Assembly: GCF_013267595.1 (NCBI RefSeq) | Contig: NZ_CP054011.1 | Location: forward strand, 1,378,147-1,442,146 | Reading direction: 5' to 3' | From: Prevotella melaninogenica | Lineage (GTDB): Bacteria; Bacteroidota; Bacteroidia; Bacteroidales; Bacteroidaceae | DNA: 64,000 bases | Shown: piece after piece, positions 9,240-17,329 of the stretch | Layout of the letters: each line of letters begins with the position of its first letter | How positions within the stretch are numbered: position 1 is the stretch's first letter | Made by a program: the position numbers and the translations under genes | Notes under the pieces: model-generated | The model's database searches: none | Seen by the model: the letters and a program-made list of their open reading frames with translations, nothing else | What the model was told of the DNA's origin: nothing

Positions 9240-9710
9240 TTATGCATCAATTGAAATCTTATCAATGCGCAGAGTGATAGTACCACGAGGGATAGTGATT
9301 TCAACCTCATCGCCCACCTTCTTATTCAACAAGCCCTGTGCAATAGGAGTCTTGATTGAAATCTTATTCTGCTTCAGGTTAGCCTCTGTCTCACTAACAA
9401 TCGTATACTTCATCTTAGCATTTGTCTTTACGTTTGTCATCTCAACAGTAGACATAATCTGTACAGCATCAGTGCTCAAACGTGACACATCAACAATCTT
9501 TGCTTGTGCCACGGTCATCTTCAATTCAGCAATACGTGCTTCAAGATGACGCTGTGCCTCCTTAGCAGCATCATACTCAGAATTCTCACTCAAGTCGCCC
9601 TTATCGGCAGCTTCGGCAATAGCAGCAGATGCCTTGGGACGTTCAACAGATTCTAAATACTGCAAATCGGCTACGAGTTTGTCGTAACCTTCCTGTGACA
9701 TATAAGCCAT
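9240..9710 (-). CDS. greA: Transcription elongation factor GreA
   Basis: 156 residues, normal length. The N-terminal coiled coil contains the acidic tip DKGDLSENSEYDAAKE (near residues 36-51), whose Asp and Glu place the Mg ion in the RNA polymerase active site during transcript cleavage. The C-terminal FKBP-like domain ends with EVEITIPRGTITLRIDKI. GreA rescues backtracked polymerase. Its leader holds a promoter at 9832-9861 and a perfect hairpin with a U tract (9751-9796) between that promoter and the ATG, so premature termination or attenuation is likely. Confidence 0.97.
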   Translation of the reverse strand: MAYMSQEGYDKLVADLQYLESVERPKASAAIAEAADKGDLSENSEYDAAKEAQRHLEARIAELKMTVAQAKIVDVSRLSTDAVQIMSTVEMTNVKTNAKMKYTIVSETEANLKQNKISIKTPIAQGLLNKKVGDEVEITIPRGTITLRIDKISIDA

Positions 9711-9750
9711 AATATCTTGTTTTAAAAATTAATCGTTTTTCAATAGACAT

Positions 9751-9796
9751 AAAAAAGATAGAATTCCAACATCAATCTCACTGAATGTCGGAATCC
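9751..9796 (-). terminator. Terminator-like hairpin in the greA 5' leader
   Basis: On the minus strand GGATTCCGACAT (9785-9796) pairs over 12 bp (two G-U) with ATGTTGGAATTC (9761-9772) around a 12-base loop, followed by TATCTTTTTT. It lies between the greA promoter and the greA start codon, about 30-75 bases into the predicted transcript. Confidence 0.75.
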
Positions 9797-9831
9797 CATA
9801 TCCTTAAACGTCTTAATCCTCTTATTTTTTG

Positions 9832-9861
9832 CAAAGATAGGCTTAAAAAATGACATAACAA
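9832..9861 (-). promoter_or_regulatory. Promoter of greA-HIT
   Basis: Minus-strand TTG (9859-9861), 19-base spacer, TATCTTTG (9832-9839). A near-perfect Bacteroidetes sigma-ABfr promoter. Confidence 0.8.
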
Positions 9862-10142
9862 AGTTTTAACGGATAAAAATGCTTTTTTATAAGCTATATT
9901 TCAACTTTTCTTTCAGACTTTAGTCTTTCTTTCAGGTTATATTCAACTTTCTTTATATAAATCCTCTTTACATTACATCCGCTATTGCCAAACAAGTAAT
10001 GAACTGGTTATGTCAACTATCTCGACTCTGGAGAAACCATTAACCCAAACTGGTCATTAAAGGTTAAACTATCATTTTGTCATATAAATTACTTGATATA
10101 AATCAATAACACATCATATACTAAAAAAAGACATTGAAAAAG
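9862..10142. other. Gene-free AT-rich stretch
   Basis: No ORF, repeat or RNA structure recognised between the greA promoter and the candidate small RNA. Confidence 0.4.
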
Positions 10143-10173
10143 TTGCAAATATAAAAAATACTCTTTATCTTTG
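10143..10173 (+). promoter_or_regulatory. Promoter of candidate small RNA
   Basis: TTG at 10143-10145, 20-base spacer and TATCTTTG at 10166-10173, with no downstream ORF. Confidence 0.7.
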
Positions 10174-10179
10174 CAACGT

Positions 10180-10242
10180 GTTTTTCATAGTATTAGATTT
10201 AAGGTTAACAAAGGTTGGACTACAGCGGTAGTCCTTTTTTTA
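10180..10242 (+). ncRNA. Candidate small RNA of about 62 nt
   Basis: A strong promoter (10143-10173) is followed after about 40 bases by the terminator GGACTAC-AGCG-GTAGTCC (10217-10234) and seven Ts. No ORF lies between or after. The unpaired middle, including TAGATTTAAGGTTAACAAAGG, is AT-rich and could pair with targets. It may be an independent small RNA. No known family is claimed. Confidence 0.55.
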
Positions 10243-10556
10243 TGTCTTTAAGTCTGGTACCACAAACATTTTATCGGTAAATACTGGCTTACAGAACTTA
10301 TCAATATTAACCGATAAGCATACTCCCAACAAGCTACATATTCTTATCTTATTATAAGAATAACAACCAGTAAAACCCTATTCAACCATACCCAACAACA
10401 CTTTTAACATCCAACACATCTCGTGCTGGTGCTTAGCACCTATTGTGCGGAGGGTAAGCACCAATGGTGCAGAGCTCTTAACACATTGTAAGATGTAGCC
10501 AAGCTGAGAACAACTTATTGTTAGCTAAGAGCTATGATATTAACTCTTTAGAAGAT
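10243..10556. other. Gene-free stretch with small palindromes
   Basis: No ORF. At 10425-10475 there are GGTGCTTAGCACC and GCACCAATGGTGC palindromes; a relative occurs at 34468-34530. Confidence 0.5.
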
Positions 10557-10613
10557 AACAAAAACATATATAGGCTGCTACAGACACCAATGAGCATCTG
10601 TAACAGCCTATAT
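10557..10613 (-). terminator. Intrinsic terminator of pdxST
   Basis: On the minus strand ATATAGGCTGTTACAGA pairs with TCTGTAGCAGCCTATAT (one mismatch) and is followed by ATGTTTTTGTT, about 30 bases after the pdxT stop. Confidence 0.85.
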
Positions 10614-10644
10614 TCATTATTTAGTTGTACTTTCCTTTAAGGTA

Positions 10645-11232
10645 TCATCTACCCTTCACCATTTCCAAGAAGTATTCATGCACACGCATATCACTATCCA
10701 ATTCTGGATGAAAGGCAGTAACAAGTTGGTTTCCTTGGCGAGCAGCTACGATATGACCTTCAACCTCTGAAAGGGTTTCTACCTCATCAGCAGACTCCTT
10801 TATATAAGGTGCACGGATGAAAGTCATTGGGATATCGCCATCAACCCCCTTAAAAGGAGCCTCCGTATGGAAACTACCCAACTGACGACCATAGGCGTTA
10901 CGAGCAGCTGTCATACGCATTGTGCCCAATCGGGGAGGAACTGGAGCAGACGGACTATTCCCCTCTACCTCACGAGCAAGGAGTATTAAACCCGCACAAG
11001 TACCAAAGACCGGCAATCCTGCTTCGATAGCTTCACGGATAGGATCAAGCAAACTGAGGTCACGAAGGAGCTTTCCTTGCGTGGTACTCTCACCACCTGG
11101 GATTATCAAACCATCTTTCTCCTGTTGCCAATCCTCCAATCGGCGCACCTCAAAGCAATCAATCCCCAGTTTACGGAGCATCATTTCATGCTCTAAGAAT
11201 GCTCCCTGCAGGGCAAGAACGGCAATTCTCAT
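10645..11232 (-). CDS. pdxT: Pyridoxal 5'-phosphate synthase glutaminase subunit
   Basis: 195 residues, usual length. The class I glutamine amidotransferase elements are [11 protein letters not shown] near residue 46, the nucleophile Cys in [11 protein letters not shown] near residue 79 and the catalytic His-x-Glu in AFHPEL near residue 174. It releases ammonia from glutamine and passes it to PdxS for de novo vitamin B6 synthesis. It overlaps the pdxS stop by 4 bases, so translation is coupled. A terminator follows. Confidence 0.97.
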   Translation of the reverse strand: MRIAVLALQGAFLEHEMMLRKLGIDCFEVRRLEDWQQEKDGLIIPGGESTTQGKLLRDLSLLDPIREAIEAGLPVFGTCAGLILLAREVEGNSPSAPVPPRLGTMRMTAARNAYGRQLGSFHTEAPFKGVDGDIPMTFIRAPYIKESADEVETLSEVEGHIVAARQGNQLVTAFHPELDSDMRVHEYFLEMVKGR

Positions 11233-12101
11233 TGTCCACGCTCAGCCATGAGCACTTCAATTTCATGCTCGTTGATACCAACCATAGCCTCACCCAAGTC
11301 TTCTGACAATGCTGCCAACTCCTTAGGGTTATTATAGTTTGTAACTGCCTTAACGATAGCTGCAGCACGCTTAGCTGGGTCACCACTCTTGAAGATACCA
11401 GAACCAACAAACACACCCTCAGCACCTAACTGCATCATCAACGCAGCATCAGCAGGAGTTGCCACACCACCCGCAGCGAAATTCACTACAGGAAGCTTAC
11501 CATTCTCATGTACATACTTCACGAGGTCGTATGGAGCCTGCAACTGCTTAGCAGCCTCAAAGAGTTCGTCCTCACGCTTACTAACGAGTTCACGAATCTG
11601 ACTCTGCATCAAACGCATATGGCTAACAGCCTGCACAACATCACCTGTACCAGGCTCACCCTTCGTACGAATCATCGTTGCACCCTCTGCAATACGGCGC
11701 AATGCTTCGCTCAAATTACGTGCACCACAAACGAATGGCACTTCAAATTGTGTTTTGTCAATATGATAGATATTATCAGCAGGAGATAGAACTTCACTTT
11801 CATCAATGTAATCAATCTCAATCGCCTGCAAAATCTGAGCTTCAGCGATATGACCAATACGGCACTTTGCCATTACAGGAATCGTCACAGCCTCCTGAAT
11901 GCCTTTAATCATCTTTGGGTCACTCATGCGCGAAACGCCACCAGCAGCACGAATATCAGCTGGGATACGTTCCAATGCCATTACAGCACAAGCACCTGCA
12001 GCCTCAGCGATACGCGCCTGCTCTGGTGTTGTTACGTCCATGATTACACCGCCCTTTAACATCTGAGCGAGGTTGCGGTTTAGTTCTTGTCTATTTGCCA
12101 T
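11229..12101 (-). CDS. pdxS: Pyridoxal 5'-phosphate synthase lyase subunit
   Basis: 290 residues. Typical PdxS/SNZ sequence with [20 protein letters not shown], a [21 protein letters not shown] segment and the phosphate-binding [20 protein letters not shown] region. It condenses ribose 5-phosphate, glyceraldehyde 3-phosphate and ammonia into PLP as a dodecamer with PdxT. No housekeeping TAnnTTTG promoter is evident in the ~100 bases upstream; instead a perfect palindrome CACTCA-CGAA-TGAGTG lies 34 bases before the ATG. Together with the AraC-type fusion gene just upstream this points to regulated transcription. Confidence 0.97.
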   Translation of the reverse strand: MANRQELNRNLAQMLKGGVIMDVTTPEQARIAEAAGACAVMALERIPADIRAAGGVSRMSDPKMIKGIQEAVTIPVMAKCRIGHIAEAQILQAIEIDYIDESEVLSPADNIYHIDKTQFEVPFVCGARNLSEALRRIAEGATMIRTKGEPGTGDVVQAVSHMRLMQSQIRELVSKREDELFEAAKQLQAPYDLVKYVHENGKLPVVNFAAGGVATPADAALMMQLGAEGVFVGSGIFKSGDPAKRAAAIVKAVTNYNNPKELAALSEDLGEAMVGINEHEIEVLMAERGQ

Positions 12102-12134
12102 ATTACTTTAATTTTTTAGATTTCTACCATGTTT

Positions 12135-12150
12135 CACTCACGAATGAGTG
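12135..12150. promoter_or_regulatory. Palindrome upstream of pdxS, possible operator or leader hairpin
   Basis: CACTCA-CGAA-TGAGTG, perfect 6-bp arms, 34 bases upstream of the pdxS start codon. A regulatory role is inferred only from position. Confidence 0.35.
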
Positions 12151-12239
12151 TACATGAAGATGTTATATGTGTTAGTTTATATTAGAAATTCCTTTTAAAA
12201 CGATGAGAAAAGCGTAAGAACAAAAGCGTTTAATATTGC

Positions 12240-12338
12240 CCCCTACTTTATCCCATTAGGCTCTCCCCTACCTGATGTTGCAACCATGGGGAATTATAGA
12301 GTTGTCCCCTACTTTATCCCGTTAGGCTCTCCCCTCCT
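12240..12338. repeat. Direct repeat pair
   Basis: CCCCTACTTTATCCC[A/G]TTAGGCTCTCCCCT occurs twice about 66 bp apart (near 12240 and 12306) in the gap between pdxS and the kinase-like/AraC gene; no ORF is present. Confidence 0.6.
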
Positions 12339-12362
12339 TTGGAGGGGCTGGGGGAGGTCCCC
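12330..12362. repeat. GC-rich palindromic repeat
   Basis: CCCCTCC-TTT-GGAGGGG followed by CTGGGGGAGG, directly at the 3' end of the kinase-like/AraC gene. Same family as 7991-8023, opposite orientation. Confidence 0.7.
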
Positions 12363-13340
12363 CTACGACCTTCGCCACTCACTCGGAGTCTGTCCCATCT
12401 GCTTCTTAAAGAACTTAGAGAACTGAGCTTGTGAGGCAAAACCATGCTCATATCCAATCTCTTGAATGGTCTTCTGTGTCGTTCGAAGCTGACAGGCAAG
12501 TGCCTCTGCCAATGTATGATCAATGATACATTTGGGAGATTTACCAGATATTCTATGCGCCACCTGCGACAGATAACGTGGAGAAACATTCAGACAGTCA
12601 GCATAAAAGGCAACATCACGATTCGTATGATAATGCAACTGAACAGCTTCTAAGAATTCATTATACAGCTGACTACTCCGTCCACTGATATCACTCTTCC
12701 TTGCTACAAGCGTTCTGACATACTCCCGAGCATGTTGTAACGCTTCATTCATCGGCTCTTCTTGGCTAAGATAGACCGCAAGCGCTGATGAAAAGCTATT
12801 GGCAAGACCATGCTGTAAAGGATCGTCCAACACAAATGAGCGTACAGTTCGACGTCCTTCTCCTATCAACGAAGAACAATCAAAGATTCTTTCAGCCTCT
12901 CCTTCACGCAGAATGACAAGCGAACAAAGTGGCAGCAAACGACAACGTATCTGTGTTATCACGTCATCTGTCATCAATCTGTCACCATTACTTGCCGTCA
13001 CAATTGGGTCATATATAATATGGTGAGGACGATACTTCAACAGTGCATCCACCACGACAGCCAAGGTCTCTATGGTTCTAATCATTCCCACCTTTACCGT
13101 GTCAGGCTGCATATCATTGATAATCGCCTCAATCTGTCCTCTAACAATCTCCGCAGGAAGGTCATAGAACGCCTGAATGCCCAAGGTATTCTGCACCGTG
13201 ACAGACGTTACAGCCGACACAGCATAGCCTCCTAAGGTTGCTATCGTTCTGATATCAGCCTGCACACCAGAGCCACCAGTGCTATCTGAACCTGTTATTG
13301 TGAGAATTGTCTTCAACAGTTTAGGTTTATTGTTTTGCAT
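12363..13340 (-). CDS. Degenerate ThiD/PdxK-like kinase domain fused to AraC-type DNA-binding domain
   Basis: Start taken at the ATG at 13340 (MQNNKPKLLKTILTITGSD); the 41 residues possible upstream do not look like this family. Residues 10-190 follow hydroxymethylpyrimidine/pyridoxine kinases: GSDSTGGSGVQAD (substrate pocket, 17-29), VTVQNTLGIQ and VKVGMI. The usual NLPEA segment reads REGEAE, the KGGH region is missing, and the catalytic GTGC loop reads HGLANSF (177-183). Residues 240-325 form two AraC helix-turn-helices ending KKQMGQTPSEWRR. It lies upstream of pdxS on the same strand. I infer a B6-vitamer sensor and regulator rather than an active kinase. Confidence 0.8.
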   Translation of the reverse strand: MQNNKPKLLKTILTITGSDSTGGSGVQADIRTIATLGGYAVSAVTSVTVQNTLGIQAFYDLPAEIVRGQIEAIINDMQPDTVKVGMIRTIETLAVVVDALLKYRPHHIIYDPIVTASNGDRLMTDDVITQIRCRLLPLCSLVILREGEAERIFDCSSLIGEGRRTVRSFVLDDPLQHGLANSFSSALAVYLSQEEPMNEALQHAREYVRTLVARKSDISGRSSQLYNEFLEAVQLHYHTNRDVAFYADCLNVSPRYLSQVAHRISGKSPKCIIDHTLAEALACQLRTTQKTIQEIGYEHGFASQAQFSKFFKKQMGQTPSEWRRS

Positions 13341-13532
13341 ACAAAGTAAATTGAAAATATTGAAACCTGCAAGAGTTATTCCTAAATTGACAAGAAAAAC
13401 TACATTTCTGACTTTTATTAGGCTTATCTGTCTGATTAACCTTATTAGCCTCACAGCAATCAAAAAGCTTATAGACTCACCTACATCAAAGGAATCTATC
13501 TACCCTATTATCACCCACTTTCAATGAAAACC

Positions 13533-14075
13533 TTTTCATTTTAAGACTTCGAAAACATGTAGACAAGGAATTGAAAAATCATTACATAATTTCAATTAAA
13601 ACATCTATAACTAACGGCAAAAACACATATAAGAAGCAGGTTTGCAACCAACAGTAAGTCAATTAGTTATAAAACGGTGTAAGAAAAGGTGCTTAATTGG
13701 ACTTCAAAAGGGCGTTAATAAGGGTCTTAAAGGGCACCTTTTGCAAGCCAAAAGGGCGTCTTTTAGAAGCCCAAAGAGCATGTATTGGTTTTGAACTACA
13801 CGAAAATAGTTTACAAACTTCAAGTAATAAGGGAATAAGTTGTTTGTGAAGACAGATAGACTTCGTACCTAATGACATTTATCATGTAGTTTATTCCCCT
13901 TTATAAAACCATCTTATTGGAGCTAATTATACCGGTGTTGGGTGATGGTTGTTGGGTGTTGAGGGATGGTTATTGGGTGTTGAGCCTTTATAAAACAATC
14001 TTATTGGAGGAAATCATACCATGTATGTGGATGAATCTCATTCTATAAACAATCTACGTATTTAACGGAAGAACC
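13533..14075 (+). repeat. Dispersed long intergenic repeat, copy A (core 13684-13785)
   Basis: Begins TTTTCATTTTAAGACTTCG and ends TATTTAACGGAAGAACC. The core starts GGTGCTTAATTGGACTTCAA and contains several degenerate copies of a GGNCTTCAAAAGGGCG-like word plus inverted AAAAGGTGC/GCACCTTTT. Copies D, B and C share the full length. Copy A has an additional 21-bp GGATGGTT.TTGGGTGTTGAG unit near 13940-13985. It ends 24 bp before the -33 box of the TonB receptor promoter. Confidence 0.85.
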
Positions 14076-14098
14076 TTCACAATACCTACTATTCGGTA

Positions 14099-14129
14099 TT
14101 GACACGTTTATAAAAATAACATAACTTTG
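14099..14129 (+). promoter_or_regulatory. Promoter of TonB-dependent receptor
   Basis: TTG 14099-14101, 20-base spacer, TAACTTTG 14122-14129; about 30 bases before the ATG. Confidence 0.75.
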
Positions 14130-14160
14130 CAAAGTTATTTACAAACCATATAATAACATA

Positions 14161-16626
14161 ATGAAGAAATATTTACTTATCTTGACCGCCATGTTATGCT
14201 CTCTTGTATCCATGGCACAAAACACCGACGCAATGCTCTTCGGTGATGTGAAGGCAAAAGAAGGTGGAAAACACCTTTCTCATGCTGTAATCCAAGTAAA
14301 AGGTACAAACCTTAAAACTCAATGCGATGCTTCGGGTCACTTTAAATTAAGTAATCTTCCTGTAGGAAAGCAAGTTATCATAGCTACACTCGCTGGTTAT
14401 CAGCAGCAGGAAAAAGAGGTAGACATGGTTAATAATAAAGGTTCTGAAGTCTACTTTGAACTGGAAAAAGACCCATTAGAGTTAAGCCAGGTCGTTGTAA
14501 CTGGTACTCGTACCAGCCACTTTGTAAAGGATGTACCTATCCGTACAGAGGTTCTTACATCACAAGCTATCACCAAGAAGAATGCCCAGAACTTATACGA
14601 AGCACTTGAAGGTGTACCAGGCATCCGCGTAGAACAGCAGTGCCAGTTCTGTAATTTCTCTGAAGTACGTATGCAAGGCTTGGGTGCTGAGCACACACAG
14701 GTACTTATTGATGGTGAGCCTATCTACTCTGGTCTTGCTGGTGTTTACGGTTTGCAGCAGATTGGAACCAATGACATCGACCGCCTTGAGGTGGTTAAGG
14801 GTGCAGGTTCTGCCCTCTATGGAAGTAGTGCCGTTGCTGGTGCTATCAATATTATCTCAAAGGAACCAACCTTTGAGCCATCTGTTAATGGTGACATTCA
14901 GTTCGGAAACTTTGGCTTCAAGAGCTATAAGGGTTCTGGTTCTATGCGTTATAACAACATTGGTCTGAGTGTATTCGCACAGCGTACACAGATGGATGCT
15001 ATCGACCGCACACAGAATGGTCTTACACGTAAGGAAGTAAAGAACAAGGATGGTATCTCTGACCGTGTAGATGAGACGGTGAACAACCTTGGATTCAGTC
15101 TTTACTTCTACCAGCCTTTTGCTAAGAACGATAAACTCGTACTGCGTGGTAAGGCAATTGATGAGCATCGTTTCGGTGGTGTCATGACAAATGATCAATA
15201 CCTGAACCCATACACTGACGGTACAGAAGACATCCGCACCAACCGTCTTTCAGCTGACCTTGCTTACACCTTGCCTATCGGTAAGCACTCAGAATTAAAC
15301 CTCACAACAGCTTATGTATATCATAAGCGTCAGGCAACAAACGATACCTTCCTCCATGACTACATGGATTCTCACAAGGATCCAGCACATCCAGACCAAG
15401 ATGGTGCGGAACCTGACGTTTCTATGATGCGTCCATACATTGCTAAGGAGAATACGGTGACACCATCGCTCACCTTCACTTCAATCCTTGGCAACCATAC
15501 ATTGCTTGGTGGTGTACAGGGTTATTTCACTCGTTTGCGTGAGACTGGACTCTATGTCATCTCTGCTGAGGACGAGAAGACAAGTCCTTACTATGGCGTT
15601 CCATACACTTCTATTGGTAAGAAGCATGCCAACGAACTTGGCTTCTTCGTACAGGATGAGTGGAACGTTACACCAAAGTTGACCGTTGTACCAGGTATCC
15701 GCATTGATTCTCATAGCTCTGGCGAAGAATACGCTACCAGCGTAAAGGTTTCAGACAGCGCCTTCCCAACAACAAAGTTCAGCAAAACAACAGTCAATCC
15801 ACGTATTGCTATCAAATATGAATTGACTCCTTCACTCGTACTTCGTGCTAATGTAGGTACAGGTTTCCGTGCACCTTACGGATTCTCTGAGGACCTCCAC
15901 CTCTGTAGTGGTTCACCACGTGTGTGGAAATCATCTAACCTCAAGGGTGAGCGTGCTATCAGCTACAACCTCTCAGCAGACTATTATGCTAAGAAGTATC
16001 AGTTCAGCATCAACATCTTCCGCACCAACTTGAAGGATAAGATTCAGTTCTCTCCTGCAGACGATGAGGTTAAGAAGTTCGGTTACTCTTACCAGTGGGA
16101 GAATGTTGACGATGCCTACGTACAAGGTGTAGAATTAGGTGCAAAGGCAAACCTCTTCCGCAACTTCAATGCTGGTATTAACTGGACCTTCAATCAAGGT
16201 AAGTTTAAGCACGAGCGTGCAGACTGGTCAGACCCTAACGATGAGACTGTAAAAGAGTTCCCACAGCGTTTGCAGTATGCTAAAGACAGTCGTAACATCT
16301 CTCGTTTCCCAGCAATGACTGGCGATATCGACCTCGATTATACCCCTGGCACTTGGACTTTCTCTCTCACAAGCTCATTGCAGGGAAGAATGTACATCGA
16401 CTACAACTCTGAGGACGATGGTGCAACATCAAAGATTAAGAAGACTAACACCTTCATGATCTTCAACTGCCGTGCCGCAAAACGTTTCGGTACATGTACT
16501 GTTTATGCAGGTGCTAAGAACATCTTCAGCTATATTCAGGACGAGAAACACACAGACGACGCAGCCTTCATGTATGCTCCAGTATACGGTGCAACATGGT
16601 ATGTAGGTCTCAGCGTTAAACTATAA
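14161..16626 (+). CDS. TonB-dependent outer membrane receptor with CxxC in plug
   Basis: 821 residues. Signal peptide MKKYLLILTAMLCSLVSMAQ, then a carboxypeptidase-regulatory-like domain (about 25-110), a TonB-box/plug region starting LSQVVVTGTRTSHFVKDVP (residues ~118-136) and a beta-barrel to the end. The plug contains CQFCNFSEVRMQGLGAEHTQ; a CxxC at this place is a feature of a Bacteroidetes receptor subset. The barrel has GFRAPYGFSEDLHLC, recalling the FRAP/NPNL motifs of haem receptors, but the ligand cannot be assigned; haem, iron chelate and cobalamin are all possible. It is not a SusC (no SusD neighbour). It has its own promoter and a terminator after the gene. Confidence 0.9.
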   Translation: MKKYLLILTAMLCSLVSMAQNTDAMLFGDVKAKEGGKHLSHAVIQVKGTNLKTQCDASGHFKLSNLPVGKQVIIATLAGYQQQEKEVDMVNNKGSEVYFELEKDPLELSQVVVTGTRTSHFVKDVPIRTEVLTSQAITKKNAQNLYEALEGVPGIRVEQQCQFCNFSEVRMQGLGAEHTQVLIDGEPIYSGLAGVYGLQQIGTNDIDRLEVVKGAGSALYGSSAVAGAINIISKEPTFEPSVNGDIQFGNFGFKSYKGSGSMRYNNIGLSVFAQRTQMDAIDRTQNGLTRKEVKNKDGISDRVDETVNNLGFSLYFYQPFAKNDKLVLRGKAIDEHRFGGVMTNDQYLNPYTDGTEDIRTNRLSADLAYTLPIGKHSELNLTTAYVYHKRQATNDTFLHDYMDSHKDPAHPDQDGAEPDVSMMRPYIAKENTVTPSLTFTSILGNHTLLGGVQGYFTRLRETGLYVISAEDEKTSPYYGVPYTSIGKKHANELGFFVQDEWNVTPKLTVVPGIRIDSHSSGEEYATSVKVSDSAFPTTKFSKTTVNPRIAIKYELTPSLVLRANVGTGFRAPYGFSEDLHLCSGSPRVWKSSNLKGERAISYNLSADYYAKKYQFSINIFRTNLKDKIQFSPADDEVKKFGYSYQWENVDDAYVQGVELGAKANLFRNFNAGINWTFNQGKFKHERADWSDPNDETVKEFPQRLQYAKDSRNISRFPAMTGDIDLDYTPGTWTFSLTSSLQGRMYIDYNSEDDGATSKIKKTNTFMIFNCRAAKRFGTCTVYAGAKNIFSYIQDEKHTDDAAFMYAPVYGATWYVGLSVKL

Positions 16627-16763
16627 GATACTCTCTGAATTATTTAATGGGTGGTTCAACATCCCATCCTTGACGTTCCTTTTTCTTTCTGGTAAGCGAC
16701 ACCAGCACTCTTCTCGGAACACAATGCTGTATGACATTATCAGAAGAAGCGAACGAACCATGC

Positions 16764-16803
16764 GGCTCCCGAATCTTTTATAAAGGTTTGGGAGCTGTTT
16801 TTC
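16764..16803 (+). terminator. Intrinsic terminator downstream of TonB receptor
   Basis: GCTCCC (16765-16770) pairs with GGGAGC (16790-16795), extended by imperfect pairs, then TGTTTTT. Confidence 0.75.
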
Positions 16804-17222
16804 GTATTCATACAACATTCGTGGAATAGCATTTGAGGATATCTACCCCAAGAATAGTATATTGTATGAATGTCATGATAAGATAAATAGAATCAAGATA
16901 TAAGATGATTGAATTGTATTCTTAAGATGTTAGAAGGCTTGTATATTCGTATTTTTTAACTCAAATCGCTCATTAGAGCCTAACCATATTTTGTTTTATT
17001 ATCCAGCAGATTGTATGGTTTTGAGCGCAGGCGTAGCGAGTTACGTCAAGTTACAAAGACAGACAAGATGCCGATAAGAAAAGAAAAGATGTTAGGAAAC
17101 AATACCATAGTAACAAAAACTACATATTTTATGGTCTTATAATGCATTTGGATTTAACTAAATATTATAATCGAATGAACTTTTTAGAACAAGATTAGAA
17201 TCACCTTTTCCTACTATTTTTT
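16804..17222. other. Gene-free stretch
   Basis: No credible ORF, RNA gene or recognised repeat between the terminator and the SPFH promoter. Confidence 0.45.
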
Positions 17223-17253
17223 TTGTTCTTTCCAATGCAAATCATTACATTTG
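17223..17253 (+). promoter_or_regulatory. Promoter of SPFH operon
   Basis: TTG 17223-17225, 20-base spacer, TACATTTG 17246-17253. Confidence 0.65.
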
Positions 17254-17329
17254 CATATTAAAAGTAATCAAGGAAGACGTTACAACTTATTTCACAACAA
17301 TTATTAAACGAATTTGAAAGGATAAAGCT

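Noticed and set aside
13693..13878. Small minus-strand ORF in repeat copy A (and its relative at 45599-45784) as a gene
   Set aside because: It is carried by a dispersed intergenic repeat, lacks a promoter and is interrupted in copies E and F; kept only as a low-interest finding.
16621..16818. Minus-strand 65-codon ORF behind the TonB receptor
   Set aside because: It spans the receptor's terminator hairpin and has no coding signs.
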